Shown: positions 27,258 through 37,881, counted from the stretch's first letter. The stretch is DNA of 64,000 bases from Fidelibacterota bacterium (GCA_947472795.1 CANJBL010000012.1:1-64000), one strand, 5' to 3'. The notes: a model not told the origin generated them from the letters alone. Made by a program: numbers and translations.

Positions 27258-27929
27258 ATGCAGACCATGCGCGTTCTTCGCGATCATCCCGCCCGCGCGG
27301 CGGCGGTGTTTTTGCTCGCTTTGCTGCTGTTGACGCCCGCGGACGTGCCGCTGAGCCAGATGTTCTATCGCGCCGGTGTCGGATTCACGTGGAGCGCCGA
27401 TGGACTGCTGGAGTTTGTGCGTGCAACCATTCCCGATCTTGTTATCGGTACATTCGCCGCATGTCTGCTGCTATGGATCGCCAGTTTGCTGAATCCGCGT
27501 TTGCCGTGGCGTGTGACGACGCCGCAGATTTCCTTTCTGGCGACCACACTCATTGTCGGGCCCGGCCTCATTATCGAAACATTGCTCAAGCCGAACTGGG
27601 GCCGGGCCCGGCCCAAGGATATCTCTGCCTTCGGCGGAGAAGCCGCTTATACACCGCCATGGCAGATGGCTCATGAGTGCGATCACAACTGTTCTTTTGT
27701 TTCAGGGCATGCGGCCATTGCCTTCTGGATGACAGCTTACGCATTCCTGCTTCCGCCGCGATGGCGGACGGCGGGATTGCTCGCGGGGCTTTTGTTTGGG
27801 TTCGCCATCGGCGCGGTGCGCATTGTCCAAGGCGCACATTTCTTTACGGACGTCGTGGCCGCAGGCTTGATCGTGCTCGTTGTGAATGAAATTTGCGCGG
27901 CCCTTTTCCTCACGCGGACACCAGCATGA
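27258..27929 (+). CDS. PAP2-family lipid phosphatase (LpxE-like)
   Basis: A 223-residue polytopic protein with PAP2 motifs KPNWGRARP (111-119), SFVSGHAA (146-153) and RIVQGAHFFTD (188-198). Position after lptG suggests lipid A or another lipid phosphate as substrate. However, it overlaps the next gene by ATGA and so also belongs to the polyketide synthase operon. It is not close to the PAP2 protein at 20918-21580 outside the motifs, and the lipid substrate is not decided by sequence. Confidence 0.85.
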   Translation: MQTMRVLRDHPARAAAVFLLALLLLTPADVPLSQMFYRAGVGFTWSADGLLEFVRATIPDLVIGTFAACLLLWIASLLNPRLPWRVTTPQISFLATTLIVGPGLIIETLLKPNWGRARPKDISAFGGEAAYTPPWQMAHECDHNCSFVSGHAAIAFWMTAYAFLLPPRWRTAGLLAGLLFGFAIGAVRIVQGAHFFTDVVAAGLIVLVVNEICAALFLTRTPA

Positions 27930-28363
27930 AGAAGGTGTCGCTCAAGGGTCTGGTTAGCGGGCTCACAAACCGTTCCAGAGAGCCTGTATGGCAGCCGGCG
28001 GACGGACCTTATCCACTGCTTCGGGGTTTCACGCCGCCGCAAGATTTGGCCGGGCAAACCGGTGTGTACGCCGTGTGGCACCGGGGTGTGCGGCCCCAGT
28101 GGTTGCGCGTGGGCTGGGCGGCGGACTTGGGCGTTTGCCTGAAACAGCTGACGCGCGCGGATTGGCTCATGCGACATGAAGACAACGGTGGTGTTTATGT
28201 CGCCTGGATGTCGGCGACAGGGGAACAAGCGGGTGGGATGGCGCGCTTCCTTACAGAGAAGCTGAAGCCAGCCTTTCAGGAGGGAATTTTTGCGGGCGAA
28301 AAAGCGTCTGACGAAAGCGTCCCTCCGTCCCCTTGTCCCTTTCCGCCCGGTACCCAATCATGA
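27926..28363 (+). CDS. Small protein, possible degenerate GIY-YIG fold
   Basis: 145 residues of unknown function. The central part GQTGVYAVWHRG, then QWLRVGWAADLGVCLKQL has the two short strand motifs and spacing of a GIY-YIG domain (GVY and RVG), but the catalytic Arg and His expected after the second motif are not obvious. The last 25 residues are Ser/Pro-rich. It overlaps PAP2 upstream and the polyketide synthase downstream by ATGA each time, so translation is coupled. A nuclease role is doubtful. A similar layout is seen in the small gene at 42650-43000. Confidence 0.6.
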   Translation: MKKVSLKGLVSGLTNRSREPVWQPADGPYPLLRGFTPPQDLAGQTGVYAVWHRGVRPQWLRVGWAADLGVCLKQLTRADWLMRHEDNGGVYVAWMSATGEQAGGMARFLTEKLKPAFQEGIFAGEKASDESVPPSPCPFPPGTQS

Positions 28364-29436
28364 CGTTGTCCTCATTTCCTTTGGCCTCAGTTTCCCTTCA
28401 TAGCCTCACCACCGTCTATCCGCCGTACGTCCTCAAGCAGAGCGAGGTGATGGCAAAGGCGGCCGAGGTCTTCGGGCATCGTGGAGAACTGATGCAGCGC
28501 ATGGCCAAGAGCTATGGCAATGCCGGCGTACGGCAGCGGCATTCCTGCGTGCCGCTGGAATGGTACGCGAGCGATCACGGCTGGCCTGAGCGGGCGCGGC
28601 TGTTTGAGGAGAACGCCCTGAAGCTGCTGACGGAGGCGGGTGCGAGTGCGCTGCGCGAAGCCGGCATATCCGGGCGCGACATCACCGCGACAGTCACGGT
28701 GTCCTCGACCGGCATCGTCACGCCCTGCCTTGATTCCCTTCTGCAAGGTCCCCTCGGTCTGTCGCCCACTGTTCAGCGTCTGCCGGTATTTGGTCTGGGA
28801 TGTGCGGGCGGTGTTCTTGGTCTTGCGCGCGCCGCCGCCATCGCTAGGGCCATGCCGGGGACCTGGGTGCTGTTTCTGTGCACCGAATTGTGCGGGCTGA
28901 CATTCCGCGCCAAGGACGACAGCAAGGCCAACATCATCGGCACGACAATCTTCGGCGACGGTGCGGCGGCAGCCGTGCTGCGCGCGGACCCGGAGCCTGG
29001 GAAAGGATTGGTGCGCATCGACGCATGGGGTGAGCACACGTGGCCGGACTCGCGCGACATCATGGGCTGGAGCGTGGAGGACGATGGGCTTGGTGTGATC
29101 TTCTCGCGCAGCATCCCGGACCTCGTGCGCAACGAAGTGCGTGGCGTGACAGACGCCTTCCTCGCAACGCTGGGGCTTTCGCAAAAAGATCTCGCGGGGT
29201 TGATCGCGCACCCTGGCGGCGAGAAGGTGCTGGAGGCCTTGGAAGAGTGCTACGAGCTTGCGCCGGGCAGTCTTGTTGATTCCCGCGAGGTTTTAGCCGA
29301 GTGCGGCAATATGTCCGCCGTGACGGTGCTGGCCGTGTTCCGCCGCGCCCTGGCGCGCGGTGCCAAAGGGCGCCACCTGATGACGGCCTTGGGCCCCGGC
29401 TTTTCCGTGGGCATGTGCCTGATGGACCTGTTGTGA
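28360..29436 (+). CDS. Type III polyketide synthase (chalcone/stilbene synthase-like)
   Basis: A homodimeric ketosynthase that extends an acyl-CoA with malonyl-CoA and cyclises the product to an alkylpyrone or alkylresorcinol. The 358-residue protein keeps the triad: Cys148 in GLGCAGGVLGL, His284 in IAHPGGEKVLEAL and Asn317 in ECGNMSAV. ATG at 28360 overlaps the preceding stop by ATGA. The next gene, an isoprenylcysteine-methyltransferase homologue, is the partner seen in the Bacillus BpsA-BpsB and Streptomyces SrsA-SrsB pairs, where it methylates the phenolic lipid or pyrone. The starter acyl chain cannot be read from sequence. Confidence 0.92.
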   Translation: MTLSSFPLASVSLHSLTTVYPPYVLKQSEVMAKAAEVFGHRGELMQRMAKSYGNAGVRQRHSCVPLEWYASDHGWPERARLFEENALKLLTEAGASALREAGISGRDITATVTVSSTGIVTPCLDSLLQGPLGLSPTVQRLPVFGLGCAGGVLGLARAAAIARAMPGTWVLFLCTELCGLTFRAKDDSKANIIGTTIFGDGAAAAVLRADPEPGKGLVRIDAWGEHTWPDSRDIMGWSVEDDGLGVIFSRSIPDLVRNEVRGVTDAFLATLGLSQKDLAGLIAHPGGEKVLEALEECYELAPGSLVDSREVLAECGNMSAVTVLAVFRRALARGAKGRHLMTALGPGFSVGMCLMDLL

Positions 29437-29939
29437 CGGTACTCGGCTGGACGCTGATTGCTTATGTCGTCATCGAACGGCTGGTGGAGCTTGTCATCGA
29501 CCGGCGAAACCGGCGGATGCTTCTTGCCAAGGGCGCGCATGAAGTGGGGGCTGACCACTATCCTGCAATGGTGGCCATGCATGTGAGCTGGCTGGCATCT
29601 GTGGTGGCGTGGGCGATTTTCGGCAACGTCGTCTTCGTGCCGCTCCTCGCGGTGCTCTATGGGGTGGTGCAGCCGCTGCGCTTCTGGGTGATGGCGAGCC
29701 TCGGTCCGTACTGGACGACGCGCATCATCACCTTGCCGGACGCCCCGCTGGTCAAGCGCGGCCCCTACAGGTTCTTGAAGCATCCTAACTATGTCGTGGT
29801 GGTGCTGGAGGTGGCGCTGCTGCCCTTGGCGTTGGGCGCATGGTCGCTAGCTGTGCTGTTTTCGCTGCTGAACGCCGCCATGCTGTGGCGGCGGATCAGC
29901 GTGGAGAACACAGCTCTGGCCGTCAGGTCACATACTTAG
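29433..29939 (+). CDS. Isoprenylcysteine carboxyl methyltransferase-like protein
   Basis: A 168-residue membrane methyltransferase of the ICMT family. Several helices precede the conserved C-terminal signature LVKRGPYRFLKHPNYV, which binds AdoMet. It starts with GTG in a GTGA overlap with the polyketide synthase stop; a longer frame upstream would read through that gene. By analogy with BpsB it should O-methylate the polyketide product in the membrane. The end overlaps the convergent MFS gene by 4 bases. Confidence 0.88.
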   Translation: MTVLGWTLIAYVVIERLVELVIDRRNRRMLLAKGAHEVGADHYPAMVAMHVSWLASVVAWAIFGNVVFVPLLAVLYGVVQPLRFWVMASLGPYWTTRIITLPDAPLVKRGPYRFLKHPNYVVVVLEVALLPLALGAWSLAVLFSLLNAAMLWRRISVENTALAVRSHT

Positions 29940-31456
29940 TTTTGGGGCCGCTTCATTAAAGGTACAGCCAGCAAGCACACCGCGGTCAGAAGGCCGAGCA
30001 GGAGCCAAGCCTCATTGAAGCTGGCGACGGCTGCCGCGCGATGTATGGCGGGCTCGACGATCTGCCGCGTGAGATCGTCGATAGGAGGAAGAGGCATGCC
30101 GTTAAACTGATCGAGCGGCAGCCCGACAAACGCGGCCGTGGCGCGGTCGCCAGCCTGCAGCCGCGCAATAATCTCGTTCACATGATGAGGGCCGCGATTT
30201 TCAATCATCGTATCGATTAGCGCGAGCCCCACCGCGCCGCCGATGTTGCGCAGCAGATTGAAGAGCGCTGAAGCATTGGGGATGCGCTCGGCAGGCAATT
30301 GGCCAAGAGCCAGGCGCGTGACAGGCAAGAGGCAGAACATAAAGGCCGCGCCGCGCAGAACTTGCGGGCCCAGGAGGTCCTGAAAATCCCAGGTGGGTGT
30401 CGTGAAGGAATTCCAAATCAGGCCGGCGGCGAGCAGCGCATAGCCGCAGAGGGTCAGGCTCCGGGCAGGGATGCGGGTTTCCGCCCACGTCGCAAAGGGA
30501 GCGCTGATCAATTGCGCCACACCTGTGACGATCATCACCGTGCCGATCTCCAAAGGTGTGAGCCCGCGCACAACACCCAGGAAAAGCGGCATCAGGTACA
30601 TGGCGCCAAAAAGCGCCATGCCCAGTACGAAGCTGAACCATGCCGCGAGGGCAAAGGTGCGTTCCTGAAGCGCGCGGACGTCAATAAGGGGATCGGCAGC
30701 GCGCAGGCATCGGCGCCATAGACCCGCCCCGCTGGCTATGCAGGTCAACGACAGAAGGATTGCGGAGCCGCTCGTCCAGCCCAGTTTCGGAGCTTCCTTC
30801 ATGACGAGCTCGAGCGTAGTGAGGAAAAGCACGAGCAGAGCCAAAGCGGTGACATCGAGTTTGCGGGCGTGCTTCCAATCGGGGCGATCGATATCAATCA
30901 GGCACGAGGCCACCACGGCGATAGCGATGCCCGGAAGGACGTTGATGAGAAACAACCAGTGCCAGGAGAGATGTTCGGTAATCCAGCCGCCGATATAAGG
31001 ACCGATGCTGGGGGCGAGCATGGCAAAGCCGCCGCCGATGACCGTTGCCAGGGGTTGCTGGCGCGGCGGGAACATCAGGAAGGCCGCCGAGAAGATCACT
31101 GGGATGACCGCGCCGCCGAAGAGGCCCTGAACGAAACGGAACACATAAAGGAGCTGATAGGTGCCCGATGCGGCGCAGGCGGCGCTGGCCAGAACGAAGC
31201 CGGTCATGGCGGTGACGAAAAGCCAACGCGTGGACATGACGCGTGTCAGCCACCCGACCATGGCGATGGCGATGACCTCGGCAATCAAATAGGTGGTCTG
31301 GATATAGCTGAGGCGGTCGGCAGGGATCTTCAGATCAAGCTGGATGTCGATGAGTGAGCTCGCGACGATCTGGATATCCAGGATCGCGAGAAACATGCCC
31401 GCTGTCAGCGCGGTGAATCCAACCCATGCGCGCCAGCCGGCGGTCATCGCGCTCAT
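29936..31456 (-). CDS. MFS drug efflux transporter (DHA2/EmrB family)
   Basis: A 506-residue protein with about 14 membrane helices, the DHA2 plan. GGAVIPVIFSAAFLMFP and GPYIGGWITEHLSWHWLFLINVLPG match motif C and the following loop of EmrB/QacA proton antiporters. No EmrA adaptor is adjacent. It overlaps recX by ATGA upstream and converges on the ICMT gene. The substrate is unknown; export of the methylated polyketide is possible only from proximity. Confidence 0.88.
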   Translation of the reverse strand: MSAMTAGWRAWVGFTALTAGMFLAILDIQIVASSLIDIQLDLKIPADRLSYIQTTYLIAEVIAIAMVGWLTRVMSTRWLFVTAMTGFVLASAACAASGTYQLLYVFRFVQGLFGGAVIPVIFSAAFLMFPPRQQPLATVIGGGFAMLAPSIGPYIGGWITEHLSWHWLFLINVLPGIAIAVVASCLIDIDRPDWKHARKLDVTALALLVLFLTTLELVMKEAPKLGWTSGSAILLSLTCIASGAGLWRRCLRAADPLIDVRALQERTFALAAWFSFVLGMALFGAMYLMPLFLGVVRGLTPLEIGTVMIVTGVAQLISAPFATWAETRIPARSLTLCGYALLAAGLIWNSFTTPTWDFQDLLGPQVLRGAAFMFCLLPVTRLALGQLPAERIPNASALFNLLRNIGGAVGLALIDTMIENRGPHHVNEIIARLQAGDRATAAFVGLPLDQFNGMPLPPIDDLTRQIVEPAIHRAAAVASFNEAWLLLGLLTAVCLLAVPLMKRPQN

Positions 31457-32040
31457 GACTCTGAAAGCGCGCGTTTGGCGATGGCATATGAAAAGCCCGC
31501 CCGGCCCAGAGCAGCAAGGTCTTTGGACTCTTGGTTGCGGCGCTCTTCGGCGGGGACCTTGTCTTTCCTGAAGGGCCCAAGGCGGCGGCGCTGGGCGTAG
31601 GCCGTGGCGGCCTTCAAGGTTTGATCTTCATCCTCGTCAAGTTCGGCCACGAGTTCATTGATAAGCGCCGGCGCCACACCATTGGCGCGCAGAATGGTGC
31701 GGATCTTACCGGGGCCTTTGCCGAGGCGCGCAAGGCTCGCCACCCGGGTGGCGGCATAGCGGGCGTCGTCGACGATGCCGGTGCGTTCGAAGCGGGCGAC
31801 AATCTCATCCGCCCAGGTGGCAATTTCGGCTTTGTCTCCGCCGTGGGCCTTCAAGGCCGGGGCAGCCCGGCGCAAGAGGACGCGTTTCAGGTGCGCCGCC
31901 GTCGTGGCAAAACGCTGGATATAAAAAGTGGCGATATTCTCCATGCGCCGCTGTGTCATGCGCTTGGGTTGGGGCCTGCCCTTGCGGGCGGGTTCTGGAG
32001 TGCTTTCATCCGTGCGCGAAGGCCCGTTGGGCGATGGCAT
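31453..32040 (-). CDS. recX: Regulatory protein RecX
   Basis: A 195-residue RecA modulator made of three-helix repeats. Landmarks are RRMENIATFYIQRF (about 31-44), GIVDDARYAATRVASLARLGKG and ANGVAPALINELVAEL. A Pro/Arg-rich N-terminal 30 residues is not conserved. It is not next to recA here. It is divergent from the ABC-2 permease with 40 bases between and translationally coupled to the MFS gene. Confidence 0.85.
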   Translation of the reverse strand: MPSPNGPSRTDESTPEPARKGRPQPKRMTQRRMENIATFYIQRFATTAAHLKRVLLRRAAPALKAHGGDKAEIATWADEIVARFERTGIVDDARYAATRVASLARLGKGPGKIRTILRANGVAPALINELVAELDEDEDQTLKAATAYAQRRRLGPFRKDKVPAEERRNQESKDLAALGRAGFSYAIAKRALSES

Positions 32041-32080
32041 GAAGTGGTATATCCTGGGCCTAATTGGGCCTGCATCTTAG

Positions 32081-32938
32081 ATGAATGCGGCGATGAAGAA
32101 TATTCGGATAGATATCATGCACGATCAGACAGCTTTGCAGCAGTTTTCGGTTCCACAGCCCCGCACCATCGGTGCGGTCAATTGGCGCGGCATGTGGGAG
32201 TTGTATCTCAAGGAAGTGCGCCGCTTCTGGAAAGTGATTTTCCAGACCGTGGCGGCGCCGGTCATCACCAGCCTCATGTTCTTGTTGATGATGGTGTTCG
32301 CCTTCGGGCGCGGCAGCACGCAGGTCGGCGGTTATCCTTTTGAGGATTTCCTGGTTCCGGGCCTGATCATCATGACCATGATCCAGAACGCCTTCGCCAA
32401 CACCTCGTCATCGATCCTGGTGTCCAAGGTACAAGGCAACATCGTCGATGTGCTCATGCCGCCTTTGAGCGCCTTTGAGCTGACCGTGGCCTGGACCTTG
32501 GGTGGTATGACGCGCGGCATCGCGGTTGGTATCGCTTGCGCCATCTCCATGGCGATCTTCGCGCACCTGCACCTCTACAACGTGGGCATGATTGTGTTTC
32601 ACGCCATTGCCGGCTGCCTGTTGATGTCGATGATGGGCGTGCTTGCGGCGGTATGGGCGGAGAAGTTCGACCACATGGCGGCGGTGACCAATTTCATCGT
32701 CACGCCGCTGACGTTCCTGTCGGGCACCTTCTACACCCTGGACCGCCTGCCGCCCTGGGCGCAGTTCCTCGCCCACTACAATCCCTTCTTCTACAATATC
32801 GACGGCTTCCGGTATGGCTTCCTGGGCCAAGACACCTCCCGTCCGCTGTTGGGCATGGGCATCCTGGTAGGCCTGAATGTGGTGCTGTTCCTGACGACGT
32901 ACCGCGTCATCAAGAGCGGCTATAAGCTGAAAGCCTGA
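32081..32938 (+). CDS. ABC-2 type transporter permease
   Basis: A 285-residue permease with six predicted helices. RGMWELYLKEVRRFWKVIFQT begins the conserved part; SGTFYTLDRLPPWAQFLAHYNPFFYNIDGFRYGF is the typical ABC-2 end, as in NodJ and capsule or drug exporters. No ATPase gene lies beside it, so its NBD partner must be elsewhere. Three in-frame ATGs (32081, 32096 and 32117) are possible and none has a good ribosome site. The substrate is unknown. Confidence 0.85.
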   Translation: MNAAMKNIRIDIMHDQTALQQFSVPQPRTIGAVNWRGMWELYLKEVRRFWKVIFQTVAAPVITSLMFLLMMVFAFGRGSTQVGGYPFEDFLVPGLIIMTMIQNAFANTSSSILVSKVQGNIVDVLMPPLSAFELTVAWTLGGMTRGIAVGIACAISMAIFAHLHLYNVGMIVFHAIAGCLLMSMMGVLAAVWAEKFDHMAAVTNFIVTPLTFLSGTFYTLDRLPPWAQFLAHYNPFFYNIDGFRYGFLGQDTSRPLLGMGILVGLNVVLFLTTYRVIKSGYKLKA

Positions 32939-32995
32939 CCCGAAAATCGCTTGTGTGAAAGTTTGCCAACGATGGGGCTGGGGCCGGGCGCGGCG

Positions 32996-33024
32996 TTGAC
33001 AAAACCGCGGTTTGGCGTATGAAT
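32996..33024 (+). promoter_or_regulatory. Predicted argD operon promoter
   Basis: TTGACA (32996-33001), a 16-base spacer and TATGAA (33018-33023). This is a strong match and gives a start near 33030. A terminator hairpin begins five bases later, so full-length transcripts would need read-through. Confidence 0.55.
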
Positions 33025-33034
33025 CCGGGAGCGT

Positions 33035-33065
33035 GGGCGGTCTGAAGGCCGCCCTCTCTTTTTTT
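33035..33065 (+). terminator. Intrinsic terminator / possible attenuator before argD
   Basis: The hairpin GGGCGGTC-TGAA-GGCCGCCC (33035-33054, one G-U pair) is followed by TCTCTTTTTTT (33055-33065). It lies 97 bases past the ABC permease stop and 49 bases before argD. It may simply end the permease transcript, or act on the short argD leader. Confidence 0.75.
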
Positions 33066-33113
33066 CAGTTACCCGCTGTAGGATTTTTTCGCCAAGCTAG
33101 AAGGGCGACGCCC

Positions 33114-34289
<1,176 letters not shown>

Positions 34290-34327
34290 TTCCGTATCCC
34301 AAGCTCGCATCCTAGAAAGCGAACGCT

Positions 34328-35233
34328 ATGCCGAAGCATTTTTTGGATCTCGATCTTCTTTCTGCGGACACCTTACGGTCCATTCTGCGCTCGTCCTCAG
34401 AGCAGAAGGCCAAACGCAAGGCCGGCACGGCGACCGATAAGCCCTTGGACGGCCTGACGCTTGCCATGCTGTTCGAGAAGCCTTCGACACGCACGCGCGT
34501 TTCGTTCCAGGTGGGCATGCAGCAGCTGGGCGGAAACGCCATCACGCTTTCACCACAAGACACGCAGCTCGGCCGGGGCGAGTCCATCGCCGACACGGCG
34601 CGCGTGCTGTCGCGCTATGTGGACGCGATCATGCTGCGCACCTCGGCGCCCGAGAAGCTTCACGAGCTGGCCAAATACGCCACCGTGCCAGTCATCAACG
34701 GCCTGACGAATGAATCCCATCCGTGCCAGATCATGGCCGACGTCATGACTTACGAAGAGCACAAAGGTCCCATCAAGAATGCGGTGGTGGCGTGGTCCGG
34801 TGATGGCAACAACGTCGCCACCAGCTTCATGCACGCGGCCGCGCAATTCGAGTTCGAGTTGCGCCTCGCGTGCCCCGTAGGTTTGGAGCCTTCACCAAAG
34901 GCGCTCGCATGGGCGCACGCGAAGGGCGCCAAAATCAGTGTCGGTCACGATCCCAAAGCGGCCGTGAAGGGCGCGGATTGCGTCGTCACCGACACGTGGG
35001 TGTCCATGGGCGACGAAGAGGGCGGACGCCACAACCTGCTCATGCCCTTTCAGGTCAATGAAGCCTTGATGGCGTTGGCCAAACCCGACGCCCTGTTCAT
35101 GCACTGTCTGCCGGCCCATCGCGGCGAAGAAGTGACCGACGGGATCATTGAGGGGCCTCACTCCGTTGTATGGGACGAGGCGGAAAACCGCCTGCATGCG
35201 CAAAAAGGCGTGTTGTTGTGGTGTCTTAAATAA
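34328..35233 (+). CDS. argF: Ornithine carbamoyltransferase
   Basis: Makes citrulline from ornithine and carbamoyl phosphate. The 301-residue protein has the carbamoyl-phosphate motif STRTR (53-57), HPCQ (131-134) and the ornithine loop [11 protein letters not shown] near residue 265. The stop TAA shares its last base with the hslO ATG, so the genes are coupled. Confidence 0.97.
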   Translation: MPKHFLDLDLLSADTLRSILRSSSEQKAKRKAGTATDKPLDGLTLAMLFEKPSTRTRVSFQVGMQQLGGNAITLSPQDTQLGRGESIADTARVLSRYVDAIMLRTSAPEKLHELAKYATVPVINGLTNESHPCQIMADVMTYEEHKGPIKNAVVAWSGDGNNVATSFMHAAAQFEFELRLACPVGLEPSPKALAWAHAKGAKISVGHDPKAAVKGADCVVTDTWVSMGDEEGGRHNLLMPFQVNEALMALAKPDALFMHCLPAHRGEEVTDGIIEGPHSVVWDEAENRLHAQKGVLLWCLK

Positions 35234-36228
35234 TGGCCGAGCCTTTGGGCGGAGGCGCCTCTGGCGCGGCTGCCCCCTCCGCTGGCGAAGATGTGTGTCT
35301 GCCGTTTCTTGTTCATGGCGGGGCCTTCCGTGGCCGGCTGGTGCGCCTTGTTTCCTCGGCGACGGAAATCCTTGAACGGCACGGCGATCCCGAACCAGTG
35401 AGCATTCTGCTGGCCGAGGCTATGGCGGCGTCCGTTGCCCTGGCAACGGGGCTGAAATTCAAAGGCGTCTTCTCGCTGCAAATCCAGGGCAAGGGCCCTG
35501 TGACCACGATTGTCACTGATGTGACCGATAACTGTGACGTCAGAGCGTGGGCCAAATTCGATGCGGAAGCACTTGCTGTCGAAATGACGCGCGCGCGCCC
35601 TCAAGGGTCCGTGCCGCGTCTGATGGGTGCGGGTGCTCATCTGGCCTTCACGGTGGATCAGGGGCCCGACAAGGACCGCTACCAAGGCATTGTGGAGCTG
35701 ACCGGCGAAAGCCTAGCTGAGGCGGTGCATCACTATTTCCGCCAGTCCGAGCAGCTTGAATCGGCTCTGAAGGTGGCGGTGGCGCCGCCTCAATCCCCGG
35801 GAGCGCCGTGGGTCGCCGGCGCCCTGCTGCTGCAGCGCATGCCGGAAGAAGGTGGCGTGAGGATCGCCAGCAAGGAAGATCAGGAAGACGCCTGGCGCAC
35901 GGCAGTGATCCTGGCCGGCAGCCTTAAAGATTCTGAATTGCTTGATCTTACGCTGACACCTGAGCGCCTTCTGACGCGGCTTTTCGTGACAATGGGTGTT
36001 GCCCCTTCTATACGTAAGCCCATCCACGCCAAATGCCGCTGCTCGCGAGTGCGTAGCCAAGGCATTCTTGCCTCATTTCCCATGGACGAATTACGTTCCT
36101 ACGCGGAAGATGGCGCCGTTCATATGACCTGCGAATTCTGCCGCACGGATTACGCCTTTACGCTTGAAGAGCTTGAAACCATCGTTGCCCGCCATCGCGG
36201 GTCAGCCGAGAAGGAACCCTCGCCATGA
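35233..36228 (+). CDS. hslO: Redox-regulated chaperone Hsp33
   Basis: A cytoplasmic holdase activated by oxidation. The 331-residue protein has the Hsp33 substrate-binding core and the C-terminal zinc switch CRC (about 276-278) and CEFC (about 303-306), all four Cys present. An extended low-similarity segment (about 185-205) and a short N-terminal tail lie outside the core. The argD-argF-hslO order is typical of alphaproteobacteria. Confidence 0.94.
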   Translation: MAEPLGGGASGAAAPSAGEDVCLPFLVHGGAFRGRLVRLVSSATEILERHGDPEPVSILLAEAMAASVALATGLKFKGVFSLQIQGKGPVTTIVTDVTDNCDVRAWAKFDAEALAVEMTRARPQGSVPRLMGAGAHLAFTVDQGPDKDRYQGIVELTGESLAEAVHHYFRQSEQLESALKVAVAPPQSPGAPWVAGALLLQRMPEEGGVRIASKEDQEDAWRTAVILAGSLKDSELLDLTLTPERLLTRLFVTMGVAPSIRKPIHAKCRCSRVRSQGILASFPMDELRSYAEDGAVHMTCEFCRTDYAFTLEELETIVARHRGSAEKEPSP

Positions 36229-36833
36229 GCATCGTTCTTCCGTCCGCCGCACGCCTTTTGCAGATGGCTTTTCTTGGGATCGCTTTGACAGTTGCCGGCG
36301 CGCCGGTCGTGCTCAAGGCGCAGGATACGCCGTCGCTGCTGTTCGCCGACAAGACCGCCTTGAACGTGGACGCAACGTCGCTCGACTTGCAGATCCAGGA
36401 TATTCCGCCCCGCGAATACCCGCATGTGAACTATCGCTCGAATGTCCGCTTCGAAGACGGCGCGCGCGAGTGGGCCGCCAAGCGCTTCATGCTCACCGGC
36501 AACAGCGTGAACAAGCTGCGTGTCACGATCCGCAAGGGTGACATCACGGAAAAGCCATTGCCGGTGAAGAAGGGCTTCAAGGGCCTCTTCACGAAGGATC
36601 AGGAAGCCGAGTACAGCGCGGTGCTTGATGTCGAGGTGGCGGTGATCGATCCCAATGGCATGGTGCTGTCATCGGCCAGCGGGAAATCCTTAAGCACCCG
36701 CACCGTGACGGAAGGTTCCACCGAAGCCGACAAACAGCAGGTGTGGGCGGGGCTGGTCGTATCATCCTTCGACGAATTGGATACGGCGTTGATCCCGCAG
36801 ATCCGCCAAGCCATGGGTCGCTACATCCGTTAA
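36225..36833 (+). CDS. Exported hypothetical protein
   Basis: 202 residues with a signal peptide (about 1-32) and no cysteine lipobox. The mature part is mixed alpha/beta with NVDATSLDLQIQDIPPREYPHV near the start and a conserved-looking C-terminus ALIPQIRQAMGRYIR. It overlaps the hslO stop by ATGA, so it belongs to the argD-argF-hslO transcript. Similar exported proteins follow hslO in other alphaproteobacteria, but I know of no function. Confidence 0.75.
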   Translation: MSIVLPSAARLLQMAFLGIALTVAGAPVVLKAQDTPSLLFADKTALNVDATSLDLQIQDIPPREYPHVNYRSNVRFEDGAREWAAKRFMLTGNSVNKLRVTIRKGDITEKPLPVKKGFKGLFTKDQEAEYSAVLDVEVAVIDPNGMVLSSASGKSLSTRTVTEGSTEADKQQVWAGLVVSSFDELDTALIPQIRQAMGRYIR

Positions 36834-36836
36834 ATC

Positions 36837-37454
36837 TTATTTGCCGATGATGGCGAGGAATTCGCGGCGCGTGGATGCGTCGTCGCGGAAGGCGCCCAGC
36901 ATGGTCGAGGTCACCATGCTCACGCCGGGTTTGTGCACGCCGCGTGTGGTCATGCACTGATGCTCGCCCTGCACAACCACGGCGACGCCCTTCGGATGCA
37001 GCGTGTCGTTGATGGCGTTGGCGATCTGCGCCGTCATTTTTTCCTGGATCTGAAGGCGCTTGGCGTAGGCCTCGACCACGCGCACCAGCTTTGAGATGCC
37101 GACAACACGCTTGTTCGGCAGATAGGCCACGTAAGCTTTGCCGATGACCGGCACCATATGGTGTTCGCAATGGCTCTCGAAGGGGATGTCCTTGAGGACG
37201 ACCATTTCGTCATAACCCTCAGTCTCTTCGAAGGTCGTGCGCAGGATCTCAACGGGGTCCTGCTGATATCCTGCATAAAACTCCTCGTACGAACGCACAA
37301 CGCGGCTGGGCGTTTCTTCCAAGCCTTCGCGGATGGGATTGTCGCCGGCCCAGCGGATCAGGACCCGCACCGCATCTTCCGCTTCCGCGCGACTAGGGCG
37401 TACAACGCCAGAAGCATCGTCTGTCGCGGATGGCTTTACGGGAGCGGATGTCAC
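36837..37454 (-). CDS. folE: GTP cyclohydrolase I
   Basis: Converts GTP to 7,8-dihydroneopterin triphosphate, the entry to folate or tetrahydrobiopterin. The 205-residue protein has zinc ligands in CEHHMVP and the CMTTRGV motif, and [17 protein letters not shown]. The start is a GTG at 37454, selected by GAGGAGG nine bases upstream; a longer frame from 37562 reads antisense through the apaG end. It converges on the exported protein with a 3-base gap. Confidence 0.95.
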   Translation of the reverse strand: MTSAPVKPSATDDASGVVRPSRAEAEDAVRVLIRWAGDNPIREGLEETPSRVVRSYEEFYAGYQQDPVEILRTTFEETEGYDEMVVLKDIPFESHCEHHMVPVIGKAYVAYLPNKRVVGISKLVRVVEAYAKRLQIQEKMTAQIANAINDTLHPKGVAVVVQGEHQCMTTRGVHKPGVSMVTSTMLGAFRDDASTRREFLAIIGK

Positions 37455-37488
37455 GGGATGCGTCCTCCTCAGTTTCCAAACGAGCTGG

Positions 37489-37881
37489 TCAGTTGATGAT
37501 CGCCCGGTCGTGCGGGCTATCCAGAGAAAAGGCAGGAATCTCGATATCGAAATTCTCGCCACCGGTCGTGGTCATTTGATAGGAGCCGGCCATGATGCCT
37601 GACGGCGTACCCAAGGGGCAGCCGCTGGTGTACTCGAAAGAATCCCCCGGCTTTAGCACGGGTTGCTCACCGATCACTCCTGGACCTTTGACCTCCTGCA
37701 AGCGGCCGAACTTGTCGGTGATACGCCAATGGCGATGCATGAGTTGGACCGTCTCGCCGCCACGGTTCTCGAGTTTGACCTTGTACGCCCACACAAACCG
37801 CTCCTCATCCGGCGAGGATTGCTCCTCGAGATAATAGGGGCGCACGGAAACGCTGATATTGCGTGTGGTCTTTTCGTACAT
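37489..37881 (-). CDS. apaG: Co2+/Mg2+ efflux protein ApaG
   Basis: A 130-residue single beta-sandwich (DUF525) protein. Landmarks are [16 protein letters not shown], the [25 protein letters not shown] core and [12 protein letters not shown]. The start at 37881 (MYEKTTRN) matches relatives. It sits between metZ and folE on the same strand, a common alphaproteobacterial order. The function is linked to Co/Mg resistance, but the biochemistry is unclear. Confidence 0.92.
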   Translation of the reverse strand: MYEKTTRNISVSVRPYYLEEQSSPDEERFVWAYKVKLENRGGETVQLMHRHWRITDKFGRLQEVKGPGVIGEQPVLKPGDSFEYTSGCPLGTPSGIMAGSYQMTTTGGENFDIEIPAFSLDSPHDRAIIN

